Shown: positions 1-5,823 of the stretch, in pieces
Layout: the number at the start of each line of letters is the position of its first letter
Numbering within the stretch: position 1 is the stretch's first letter
NCBI GenBank assembly: GCA_043812755.1
Contig: JBDRLV010000044.1
Location: 1 to 14,127 of the forward strand
From: JBDRLV01 sp043812755
GTDB taxonomy: Bacteria; Patescibacteriota; Patescibacteriia; UBA9934; GWF2-40-263
Length of the DNA stretch: 14,127 nucleotides
Direction of reading: 5' to 3'
Notes under the pieces: generated by a model
Databases searched by the model: none
What the model was told of the DNA's origin: nothing
The model's input: only the letters and a program-made list of their open reading frames with translations
Translations under genes and position numbers: made by a program

Positions 1-30
1 CACCTTGGCGAGGTTGCCATTGAGTTCTCC

Positions 31-65
31 AGCCGCTTATCTGCTCTAGGCGGCTTTTTTGTTTT
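31..65 (+). terminator. Rho-independent terminator, plus strand
   Basis: Stem AGCCGC (31-36) pairs with GCGGCT (50-55) and is followed at once by TTTTTT and GTTTT. The U-tract lies only on the plus strand, so it should end a plus-strand transcript that enters from before the window. Its right arm overlaps the stop codon of the convergent minus-strand gene. What lies upstream (1-30) is too short to identify. Confidence 0.7.
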
Positions 66-771
66 GTAAAAATTCTTTTAGCCTACGCGCGTGTCCAGCC
101 ATTTCTTGCTCAGTCTGTTCCTCGGTTTTTTCTTCCCAACCCTCATCATCAGACATTTTAAACGGAATAGGATTTGCACGAATAACATCTGCACGCTCGA
201 TTGCTTGAATCGGAATACCACCTTTTACAATAAACGCCTTTGGATACTCATAATCAGTTACCCAAATACATTCAGGATCAAGATATACATTGCGCTTGCT
301 CTTTAACTTATCAGTATCAACATATAATCTTGCATACTCCTGCCCATGAGATTCATCGTCCATGTATCCCTCAACAGCAAACTCAGTTGTTTGAAGATAG
401 GTGAACTTCTCATTGTCTGAATCACCATACAGACCAGTGCTTTCTACCAGATTCTTTTTAAACACTGGTTTCTCAGTTACTTGTCCAAGTTCGGCTGGCA
501 AGTCATCAATCGGAAGAAACTCAACAGTCAGGTTGTCTTGATAATCAATCTCAACAGAAACCCACCCGCGTTTAATTGCGTCAATTATGTTTTGAGTTGA
601 CTCTGGCGACCAGGCAACCTCCTCTAAAGTCACATGTTCAACCGGATTCGGACGATCTTTATTTGGCTCAACATCAGGAGCATCGCCTTTAAACTCAATA
701 GTACGCAAAACTTTGTGAGCTTTTGCTTGTTTTTCCCTGTGAACTAAATATGGATCTTTTCCTTCTGGCAT
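46..771 (-). CDS. Hypothetical acidic protein, 241 aa
   Basis: No family recognised. I chose the ATG at 771, which lies one base after the stop of the upstream CYTH gene; the longer frame to 876 would overlap that gene by about 100 bases. The protein is rich in Asp and Glu, has no signal peptide or membrane segment and ends in a charged helix (EEKTEEQTEQEMAGHARRLK). A central stretch (YARLYVDTDKL...NVYLDPECIWV...AFIVKGGIPIQAIERADVI) vaguely recalls the 'pGgIPpeaI' ends of ADP-ribosyltransferase-like folds, but this is only an impression. It is the last gene of the left operon and its TAG stop lies in the stem of a convergent terminator. Confidence 0.75.
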   Translation of the reverse strand: MPEGKDPYLVHREKQAKAHKVLRTIEFKGDAPDVEPNKDRPNPVEHVTLEEVAWSPESTQNIIDAIKRGWVSVEIDYQDNLTVEFLPIDDLPAELGQVTEKPVFKKNLVESTGLYGDSDNEKFTYLQTTEFAVEGYMDDESHGQEYARLYVDTDKLKSKRNVYLDPECIWVTDYEYPKAFIVKGGIPIQAIERADVIRANPIPFKMSDDEGWEEKTEEQTEQEMAGHARRLKEFLQNKKAA

Positions 772-772
772 A

Positions 773-1339
773 TTATTTTTCTTGTTTTTCAAATGTAATA
801 ATTTTATAATTTTCCCAGTCAATTCCGTGAGTATGATAAATGTCTCCGCAGTGTCCTTGGAAAGTATCTGTTTCACTGTACCCCAACATTTTTACTCCTT
901 CAAGCACTCGTTCTTTAGAAAGGCTTTCGATCTCGATGAACAAAGGTAAAAGCGGCCATTCATCAATATCAAACTGGATGTCATCAAGCTGATATCTAGT
1001 GCGCTTGTTCTCCTGATAAGATTTTTGAATAAAACCAACAGATAACAAAAACTGCGTAGCCATATCCATACTTTCAACTTCAAATTCCACCTCTTCACAA
1101 TCCGCAACTCCATTTCCTTGCTCTGGAGCATGACACTTATATGCCATCCAAACTTTTCCATCTCCAGTGTCACGAACTCTAATCCAGGAGTTTTTTGCTA
1201 CTAAACTGCCATCAGGATAATCAAAAGTCCTGCGCTTTTGTAAAACGTCTTTTGTTAGAGTCGCGCCAAGAGCTTCAAGTTTTTTGATTATCTCATCGCG
1301 ATCAATATTTAAAATTCTTGTTTCGTATTCTTGCGGCAT
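773..1339 (-). CDS. CYTH-domain protein (triphosphatase / class IV adenylate cyclase-like)
   Basis: 188 aa, the usual length for a single CYTH domain. The fold binds a triphosphate inside a beta-barrel (triphosphate tunnel enzyme) and family members hydrolyse thiamine triphosphate or polyphosphate, or cyclise ATP. Seen: an N-terminal EYETR (residues 4-8), matching the ExExK signature with Arg in place of Lys; basic residues in IRVRD (53-57) and K68; acidic strand EEVEFEV (82-88); RTRYQLDD (113-120); FDIDEWP (123-129); FIEIES (134-139). These alternating acidic and basic strands are typical. Substrate cannot be told. The start is only a few bases from an 83-bp palindromic repeat, and no Shine-Dalgarno is visible. 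Confidence 0.8.
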   Translation of the reverse strand: MPQEYETRILNIDRDEIIKKLEALGATLTKDVLQKRRTFDYPDGSLVAKNSWIRVRDTGDGKVWMAYKCHAPEQGNGVADCEEVEFEVESMDMATQFLLSVGFIQKSYQENKRTRYQLDDIQFDIDEWPLLPLFIEIESLSKERVLEGVKMLGYSETDTFQGHCGDIYHTHGIDWENYKIITFEKQEK

Positions 1340-1350
1340 ATTTACTGTGC

Positions 1351-1433
1351 TGTCATTACGAGGCCTTCAGGCCGAAGCAATCCTCTTGATCGAAAAGACT
1401 GCTTCGTCGGCCTCCGGCCTCCTCGCAATGACA
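1351..1433. repeat. Dispersed-type 83-bp imperfect palindrome
   Basis: Outer arms TGTCATTACGAGG (1351-1363) and CCTCGCAATGACA (1421-1433) pair with one mismatch. Inner arms CGAAGCAATC (1373-1382) and the GACTGCTTCG-like block near 1397-1406 pair with one mismatch. Sequences of the form GTCATTGCGAGG...CGAAGCAATC are a known kind of intergenic repeat in several bacterial groups. It fills almost the whole gap between the DUF1653 stop and the CYTH start, so a polycistronic mRNA would carry a long hairpin here. Confidence 0.8.
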
Positions 1434-1435
1434 AG

Positions 1436-1642
1436 TTAATTTATCAACCTAAACCTCGGCACCATATTCCCCTCAACCTCAACATCCTCCTCAAACATTT
1501 TCTTTGGCCTTACCCAAATCTGGTTATCACCATATTGAGCTTGATACATAACCATTTCTTCAAGAGTTTCTGAATGCTTTGCAATTCCAAGCGCTTTGTA
1601 TTTATTACCTTTGTAATGTTGATATATCCCACCAATTTTCAT
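1436..1642 (-). CDS. DUF1653 family protein
   Basis: 68 aa. The sequence has the family pattern from end to end: YQHYKGNKYKALGIAKHSET, then MVMYQAQYGDNQIWVRP, MF, and VPRFR near the C-terminus. DUF1653 proteins are small soluble domains of unknown function that often lie beside NUDIX and other nucleotide-processing genes. The ATG overlaps the TGA of the upstream NUDIX gene by four bases (ATGA), so translation is probably coupled. The stop is followed directly by the 83-bp palindrome. Confidence 0.85.
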   Translation of the reverse strand: MKIGGIYQHYKGNKYKALGIAKHSETLEEMVMYQAQYGDNQIWVRPKKMFEEDVEVEGNMVPRFRLIN

Positions 1643-2160
1643 ATACCATCTAACATAAACTTTTTCACTCCCCAGACGAACATGTCTGGATCTTTTTTGA
1701 TCAATACACGCAACTCATCTGGAGCAAACCACTTAATCTCATCATGCTCATCGCAAAACCAAATATCTTCAACAGGTTTATTAATTTCATAATTGTACCA
1801 CTGTGTAAAATGAGGATGCCCATCACTACTTGGGCTGAAATGCTTTCTAAATTTTTTAAACTCAACTTCTTTAATCCCAAGCTCTTCTTCTGCCTCTTTA
1901 ACAATATTTGAATCGTAAGTTTCGCCTTCTTCAACAGTACCTGCAACAGGAGGTGCCCAACGACATGGAGCAAAACGTTTATTGGCTGAACGTTTACCAA
2001 GCAAAACATTCCCATTACAATCAGTAACCCATAAGGCAGTTACGCGATGAATATCACCAGTCCCTAATTCATCCCGCATTTTATATCCAATAATTTCATC
2101 TTGATTATTTACAACAGAAATTCTATTTTGTTGTTTAAATCCATGGCTCATATCAAACAT
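1639..2160 (-). CDS. NUDIX hydrolase, isopentenyl-diphosphate-isomerase-like subfamily
   Basis: 173 aa. The NUDIX box spans residues 74-96 (G74, E80, then KEAEEELGI) and fits G-x5-E-x7-RE-U-x-EE-x-G-U with Lys for the first Arg. N-terminal VVNNQDEIIGYKMRDEL, HRVTALWV and LLGKRSANKRFAPCRW resemble the YfcD/Idi-like branch, which removes a pyrophosphate-linked group from nucleoside-diphosphate derivatives; the substrate here is unknown. Its start overlaps the end of the MazG-like gene by 8 bases; an in-frame Met three residues on would avoid most of that overlap. No Shine-Dalgarno is obvious for either. Confidence 0.88.
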   Translation of the reverse strand: MFDMSHGFKQQNRISVVNNQDEIIGYKMRDELGTGDIHRVTALWVTDCNGNVLLGKRSANKRFAPCRWAPPVAGTVEEGETYDSNIVKEAEEELGIKEVEFKKFRKHFSPSSDGHPHFTQWYNYEINKPVEDIWFCDEHDEIKWFAPDELRVLIKKDPDMFVWGVKKFMLDGI

Positions 2161-2464
2161 CTATTGTCTCATCTAAAATAATTCTTTTCTTAAAACCACC
2201 ACGATCGTCTGCCTTGGCAGTTTGGATTACTTTTACATTATTTAAATCAAACTGTTTAAATTCTGCAATTGCATCAATCACCTCAAGCATATCAGCAAAT
2301 TCCTCCTGACTTTCATCTGCAACAAACTCGTTGAATTCCTCAATCAATTTTTCTTTCAGTTTTTCCCAATACTCTTTCTCATCTGCAATATGAAAAATTG
2401 GTTCAGAGCCTTTTGAACGAACATAGTCGGGTATTTTATCACGAACGAGTTTATTGTATTTCAT
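2153..2464 (-). CDS. MazG / PRA-PH-like nucleotide pyrophosphohydrolase
   Basis: 103 aa, begins MKYNKLVRDKIPDYV, the hallmark opening of the short phosphoribosyl-ATP-pyrophosphohydrolase-like branch of the all-alpha NTP pyrophosphatase superfamily. Metal-binding ExxE (E43, E46) and ExxD (E55, D58) lie on the two expected helices: EEFNEFVAD and EEFADMLEVIDAI. Proteins of this kind hydrolyse NTPs to NMP and PPi and are thought to clear damaged nucleotides. Start overlaps the histidine-phosphatase stop by four bases (ATGA). The PPi made could be used by the pyrophosphatase of the same gene run (inference). Confidence 0.85.
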   Translation of the reverse strand: MKYNKLVRDKIPDYVRSKGSEPIFHIADEKEYWEKLKEKLIEEFNEFVADESQEEFADMLEVIDAIAEFKQFDLNNVKVIQTAKADDRGGFKKRIILDETIDV

Positions 2465-3000
2465 ATTTCTTTAAGTTCATATTCCCACCCAGGTTGCCAG
2501 CTCCAAGGGGCTGGGATAACTTCTTCGAGAGATTTGCTAAGGATCAGACTTTCAAGCGCGTACTGTGTTGCTCTGTGACCAACAATCATCACGCGTTTGC
2601 CGTCGTATTTATATAGTAAGTCTTTGAGAAATAATTTCATGCGCACATTTGTGTCTCTATAGCTTTCACCATTTGGAAATGCATTATCAATCCGCTCTGG
2701 TTTTTGCCACTTAACTTCATCTTCTGGCTTTCCATTCATATCTCCATAATCACACTCACGTAGCCGAGCGTCTTGGATAATCGGAAACTTATCATTAAAT
2801 GCAATCTGCGCAGTTTGCACAGCGCGCTTCAAATCTGAAACAAAAATAGCGTCAAAATTCTCACCACTGCGACGCATACCAACATCTTTTGCTTGTTCTT
2901 TTCCAAGTTCAGACAAATCACAATCAAACCAACCTGATGCTATTTCTTTTTCATTATCAACTGATGTTGAATGTGTTTCAAAAATTATTTGTACTGACAT
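2461..3000 (-). CDS. Histidine phosphatase (phosphoglycerate mutase-like) with altered RHG motif
   Basis: 179 aa. The fold is shown by SDLKRAVQTAQI (55-66, with R59), LRECDYGDMNG (80-90, E82) and the second catalytic His in VGHRAT (H142). The normal N-terminal RHG is replaced by ETHSTS around H10: the phospho-accepting His is kept but the preceding Arg is Thr and the following Gly is Ser. ASGWFDCDLSELGKEQA follows as in the family. The protein may have shifted substrate or lowered activity. It overlaps the MazG-like gene by four bases and follows the pyrophosphatase by one base. Confidence 0.87.
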   Translation of the reverse strand: MSVQIIFETHSTSVDNEKEIASGWFDCDLSELGKEQAKDVGMRRSGENFDAIFVSDLKRAVQTAQIAFNDKFPIIQDARLRECDYGDMNGKPEDEVKWQKPERIDNAFPNGESYRDTNVRMKLFLKDLLYKYDGKRVMIVGHRATQYALESLILSKSLEEVIPAPWSWQPGWEYELKEI

Positions 3001-3001
3001 A

Positions 3002-3358
3002 TTATTCTCTTATAACTGAAGATTTAAAATATTGTTCTTGGAAACGAACTGCCTGCATAATCTGTTCGTCGGTTATGTCCTGACCCTCAGGAACGACCAC
3101 AAGTTTATCATCGTCATCATCTTCGCGATGAATAATCGCGATACAAACTCCATCCAACTCATCAGCAGGATCATCATAACCCAAATAGTATACATCCAAA
3201 TCAGACCCATCAGCAGACACAACTCCTGGCAAATAACCATAGTTAACTGGATAATAATAATTGTACTTTGGGTGCTTTGTTCCAAGTGGCCTATCAAACT
3301 TTGCAGTTACTTTTTTACCCAAAAAAGGCTTTGCGATTTCAAATGATGTTGATGTCAT
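3002..3358 (-). CDS. Compact inorganic pyrophosphatase (family I-like)
   Basis: 118 aa, clearly shorter than the roughly 170-aa classical enzyme. It hydrolyses pyrophosphate to two phosphates in the cytoplasm. Seen: FDRPLGTKHP, YYYPVNYGYLPG, and the acidic signature DGSDLDV (residues 50-56), which corresponds to the classical DGDPLDV with Ser inserted in place of the second Asp position. An acidic DDDDD run follows. I assign it to a short pyrophosphatase subgroup. Overlaps the DUF1294 gene by four bases (ATGA). Confidence 0.82.
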   Translation of the reverse strand: MTSTSFEIAKPFLGKKVTAKFDRPLGTKHPKYNYYYPVNYGYLPGVVSADGSDLDVYYLGYDDPADELDGVCIAIIHREDDDDDKLVVVPEGQDITDEQIMQAVRFQEQYFKSSVIRE

Positions 3359-3726
3359 AAAACAGGCAATAGTTCAAAGTACCATGCTATAAGAACCGCT
3401 TGAATAAATACTATCAAAACAAAAACTAACTGAAACGAAGTCTTACTGGTTTTGTGATGAAATAGATTCATTCCTATAATGGCGCCTGGTGAACCAAACA
3501 ATAGCGCAGTAAAAAACAAAAGACGCTCTGACACGCGCCACATGCGCGAAGTTGCAAACAGTTTATCAAGTCCATACAAAATAAAAGTTGCCACATTCAC
3601 AGCGATTAAAAGTTGAATTTTTGTATCAAGATAAAACGGAACCCAACGAAAAGAAAACCAACCACCTGCAATAATACATACCCATATAATGAAATAAAAA
3701 ATATCGTCGTGTGTTTTTCTTTTCAT
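3355..3726 (-). CDS. DUF1294 small membrane protein
   Basis: About 123 aa from the ATG at 3726; a TTG-started frame to 3774 is possible but would place a 14-bp perfect palindrome inside the coding region. Four hydrophobic segments are visible (IFYFIIWVCIIAG; IQLLIAVNVATFILYGL; LLFFTALLFGSPGAIIGM; FQLVFVLIVFIQAVLIAW). The family signature is NVATFILYGLDKLFA, WRVSERLL, then GSPGAIIGMNLFHHKTSKTSF. Function unknown; inner-membrane location inferred. It lies between a NUDIX hydrolase and pyrophosphatase. Confidence 0.85.
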   Translation of the reverse strand: MKRKTHDDIFYFIIWVCIIAGGWFSFRWVPFYLDTKIQLLIAVNVATFILYGLDKLFATSRMWRVSERLLFFTALLFGSPGAIIGMNLFHHKTSKTSFQLVFVLIVFIQAVLIAWYFELLPVL

Positions 3727-3746
3727 AAATTTGTCTGCTGTTTGTT

Positions 3747-3760
3747 TGTCCGGCCGGACA
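3747..3760. repeat. 14-bp perfect palindrome TGTCCGGCCGGACA
   Basis: Perfectly self-complementary, GGCC-centred, in the gap before the DUF1294 start. On the minus strand it is followed by ACAGCAGACAAATTTATGAAAA, which is close to the ACAGCAGAAGAAATTATGAAAA after the GGCC-centred palindrome at 5712-5755. It may be a third, smaller member of that group, or an operator. Confidence 0.5.
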
Positions 3761-3782
3761 TAAAATGATAACAATTGTTTAA

Positions 3783-4253
3783 TTAATATTCCCCATCTTC
3801 CAAATATATTGCAGTATTATTTTGCAATGCTTCCAAACACTTGGGTAGACGCGGTTGCATGTTTATACTCAGAAGTGGAATTGCATCTTCTATTTTTATA
3901 AACCTAAACTCTGAAATTTCTTTTCCGTCTAGTCTGATTTTTGATATATCATCTTCTCCAAATATTCCGCCATAAAAAACAAATTGCAAGCATTCCCCTT
4001 TTTCCTGTTGCGCATGAACATAAAAATCAACACATAAAAACTTTGGATCTTTGAGCGTAATACCAATCTCCTCTGCGACCTCGCGAATACAGGCGTCTTT
4101 AGGCGACTCATTCTCCTCTACGATTCCACCTGCAATTGACCAGTGATCTTTATAAACAGGTTTCACAATTAGAATCTCGCCCTTGTCATTCAAAATCAGC
4201 GCACCAGCCCCCATGCGTTTTTTAGGTAAATTTTTGTAAAAATTATTGTTCAT
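3783..4253 (-). CDS. NUDIX hydrolase (MutT-like)
   Basis: 156 aa. The NUDIX box is complete at residues 43-65: G43, E49, then REVAEEIGI, an exact G-x5-E-x7-REUxEExGU match giving the Mg-binding helix. It is preceded by the usual strand pair (MGAGALILNDKGEILIVKP) and HWSIAGG. Substrate not deducible; members remove nucleoside diphosphates linked to other groups or oxidised nucleotides. The start ATG shares one base with the TAA of the upstream zinc-ribbon gene (TAATG), so translational coupling is likely. Confidence 0.9.
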   Translation of the reverse strand: MNNNFYKNLPKKRMGAGALILNDKGEILIVKPVYKDHWSIAGGIVEENESPKDACIREVAEEIGITLKDPKFLCVDFYVHAQQEKGECLQFVFYGGIFGEDDISKIRLDGKEISEFRFIKIEDAIPLLSINMQPRLPKCLEALQNNTAIYLEDGEY

Positions 4254-4573
4254 TAAGATAACGCTGTTTGTAAATTAACTATTTTTTTAGCAACAGCACC
4301 TGCAAATAATCGATAGGCAGGTCGCTTTTCTTTTTCATAAATTGTATAAACTCCGAGAACAGCTTTACAATTCATACATGTTAAATGCTTTCCAACGCCA
4401 AGTTTCTTATTGGTTAATCGATCAAGATAAACACGCTTAAGGATTCCAGGCCCGTCTTTTTGATAAAAGGAAAAAGGCGTCTTACATACTTCACAGCTAA
4501 GTTGCAACCACCTTGAATGCCCGCCACGATTCTTTTTATATTTGTCATTTTTCAACGATGTTTTCGCACACAT
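4253..4573 (-). CDS. Small zinc-ribbon protein
   Basis: 106 aa, no family name recognised. Two CxxC knuckles (CEVC and CMNC, about 37 residues apart) suggest one bound zinc. The N-terminus is very basic (KTSLKNDKYKKNRGGHSRW), which fits nucleic-acid binding. Text around the first knuckle, LSCEVCKTPFSFYQKDGPGILKR, is the most distinctive part. AAAGGAT stands just before the ATG and may serve as Shine-Dalgarno. It lies between the peptidase and NUDIX genes and overlaps the latter by one base. Confidence 0.75.
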   Translation of the reverse strand: MCAKTSLKNDKYKKNRGGHSRWLQLSCEVCKTPFSFYQKDGPGILKRVYLDRLTNKKLGVGKHLTCMNCKAVLGVYTIYEKEKRPAYRLFAGAVAKKIVNLQTALS

Positions 4574-4596
4574 ATCCTTTTGCTGATTTGTAAAAA

Positions 4597-5250
4597 CTAA
4601 TTGATCTCAAACCATTTGCCCTCACTTATTACCTCAACCTCACCATCAACCACCCTTATAGCTGACTCATCGTCAAGCACATAAATCTTTGCTTTCATGT
4701 CCTTAGCAGATTCTCTAATATATGCTTCGCTTTTTTTGATAGAAGGAGAATTATAATGAGGCAAAAAGTAAAAATCTACAAAACCCAAAGCAGACATATT
4801 CTCATGTTGATCTAAATCTTCTTCATAAACTTCTTGAGAAACTTTTAATGCAAGGTCTGGGCTAGCAACCATGCTACCAGCACTTACTCCAACATAAACT
4901 TTTGTTTCTAAATATTTTGGCAAAAGAGAAGCTAGGCCTGACTTACTTATCCATTCCATAAGATGAAAAGTGTTCCCACCTTCAACATAAATGACATCAG
5001 CTTGTTCAAACTTTGGTTTCCAAATCTTTTCTTCTACTGCTGAAATATCAGCAATATCAATTGACTTGAAATTTTGGCTTTGAAGATAAACTAAATCTTT
5101 TATAAACCAGCTCTTATCACCCATTTCTACATTTGAAGCTGTCGGGACAAAAACAACCGATATTTCCTCTGCCTTTTTACCAACCAACTCAAATAACGCT
5201 CTTTCAATGGATTTATTTGTGATTCCACCTGATGTTAAAAGAAGTTTCAT
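4597..5250 (-). CDS. Peptidase family S51 (peptidase E / cyanophycinase-like)
   Basis: 217 aa, the usual length for peptidase E (alpha-aspartyl dipeptidase). Seen: LLLTSGGITN at the N-terminus, VEGGNTFHL (89-97), the nucleophile elbow GVSAGSM (S123) and FLPHYNSPS (H165), all in family order on a class-I glutamine amidotransferase-like fold. A catalytic role on Asp-X dipeptides is likely but specificity cannot be read from the sequence. No Shine-Dalgarno is seen; a 50-bp near-perfect palindrome stands 18 bases before the ATG and may shape expression. Confidence 0.87.
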   Translation of the reverse strand: MKLLLTSGGITNKSIERALFELVGKKAEEISVVFVPTASNVEMGDKSWFIKDLVYLQSQNFKSIDIADISAVEEKIWKPKFEQADVIYVEGGNTFHLMEWISKSGLASLLPKYLETKVYVGVSAGSMVASPDLALKVSQEVYEEDLDQHENMSALGFVDFYFLPHYNSPSIKKSEAYIRESAKDMKAKIYVLDDESAIRVVDGEVEVISEGKWFEIN

Positions 5251-5267
5251 AAATTATTTACTTATTT

Positions 5268-5317
5268 TTATCTGTCATCATATAATCGACGGCCGTAGAT
5301 TATATGATGACAGATAA
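5268..5317. repeat. 50-bp near-perfect palindrome before the S51 peptidase gene
   Basis: Arms 5268-5287 and 5298-5317 are perfect 20-bp complements (TATCTGTCATCATATAATC in the arm). The centre is GACGGCCGTA, itself palindromic at ACGGCCGT, so only one base pair breaks the symmetry. On the plus strand it continues into TTTTTTACACTATTTCC, which also follows the related element at 5712-5755. No U-tract lies downstream on the minus strand, so it is not a normal terminator for the minus-strand genes. Confidence 0.85.
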
Positions 5318-5326
5318 TTTTTTACA

Positions 5327-5704
5327 CTATTTCCCGCCACTAACATAAGCAATAAATTCATCTGGAGTCATTGCTGATGTAACCATTGCCCGTACTGCCA
5401 ACTCGGAAGCAGGTTCTGATGTTATTACTTCTTTGCCTTTTGCATATGCATAAGTTGCTTCAATCGTTACAGAACAACCAACATATCCATCCGGAGTCAC
5501 TGCATACAAGACTTCAACCTCGTCGATTTCCGGAAAATGCCCAAGTGTTAACTGTTTCTTCGTTTCTTCGTCACTTTCAACTTGATCATCATGAAAATCG
5601 AAATATGGATAAAAACCCTTTACTCCAAGTTCATCGAGCTTTTCTTTGATTTCTTTTACTTGATCATAATACTTTCGCGAGCTTGCGACAAAAACTTTTT
5701 TCAT
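5327..5704 (-). CDS. Nucleoside 2-deoxyribosyltransferase-like protein
   Basis: 125 aa from the ATG at 5704, preceded by AGAAGAAATT as a plausible Shine-Dalgarno; an earlier in-frame start at 5722 would run into a palindrome. Family features: N-terminal KKVFVASSRKYYDQV, the mid-protein EVEVLYAVTPDGYVGCSVTIEA with the presumed catalytic Glu (E82), then YAYAKGKEVITSEP. These enzymes exchange or hydrolyse the base of deoxynucleosides (or deoxynucleoside monophosphates). TIR-like and other NAD-binding relatives share the fold, so the exact substrate is open. It fits the nucleotide-processing neighbourhood. Confidence 0.75.
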   Translation of the reverse strand: MKKVFVASSRKYYDQVKEIKEKLDELGVKGFYPYFDFHDDQVESDEETKKQLTLGHFPEIDEVEVLYAVTPDGYVGCSVTIEATYAYAKGKEVITSEPASELAVRAMVTSAMTPDEFIAYVSGGK

Positions 5705-5711
5705 AATTTCT

Positions 5712-5755
5712 TCTGCTGTCAAAAAAGCGACGGCCGTCGTAAATGTGACAGCAGA
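5712..5755. repeat. 44-bp interrupted palindrome before the deoxyribosyltransferase-like gene
   Basis: Outer arms TCTGCTGTCA (5712-5721) and TGACAGCAGA (5746-5755) are perfect complements. A perfect 12-bp palindrome CGACGGCCGTCG (5728-5739) sits exactly on the same centre. The plus-strand right flank (GATATATTTTTACACTATTTCC) nearly repeats that of the 5268-5317 element, and the CGACGGCCGT core is shared too, so the two look related. Both stand just upstream of a start codon. Confidence 0.8.
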
Positions 5756-5823
5756 TATATTTTTACACTATTTCCTACATTATTTTACTATTTTTTACCC
5801 ACAGGGGTTGACAGAAGTCTGAT

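Noticed and set aside
1..11. CACCTTGGCGA shared with 11541-11551
   Set aside because: An 11-base match without extension on either side; most likely chance.
1..69. Plus-strand coding end at the left edge
   Set aside because: Three frames all stop within 70 bases, but the piece is too short to support a product; only the terminator is reported.
5268..5317. Palindrome as a rho-independent terminator
   Set aside because: The T-run follows only on the plus strand, where there is no gene; minus-strand transcription would meet no U-tract after the stem.
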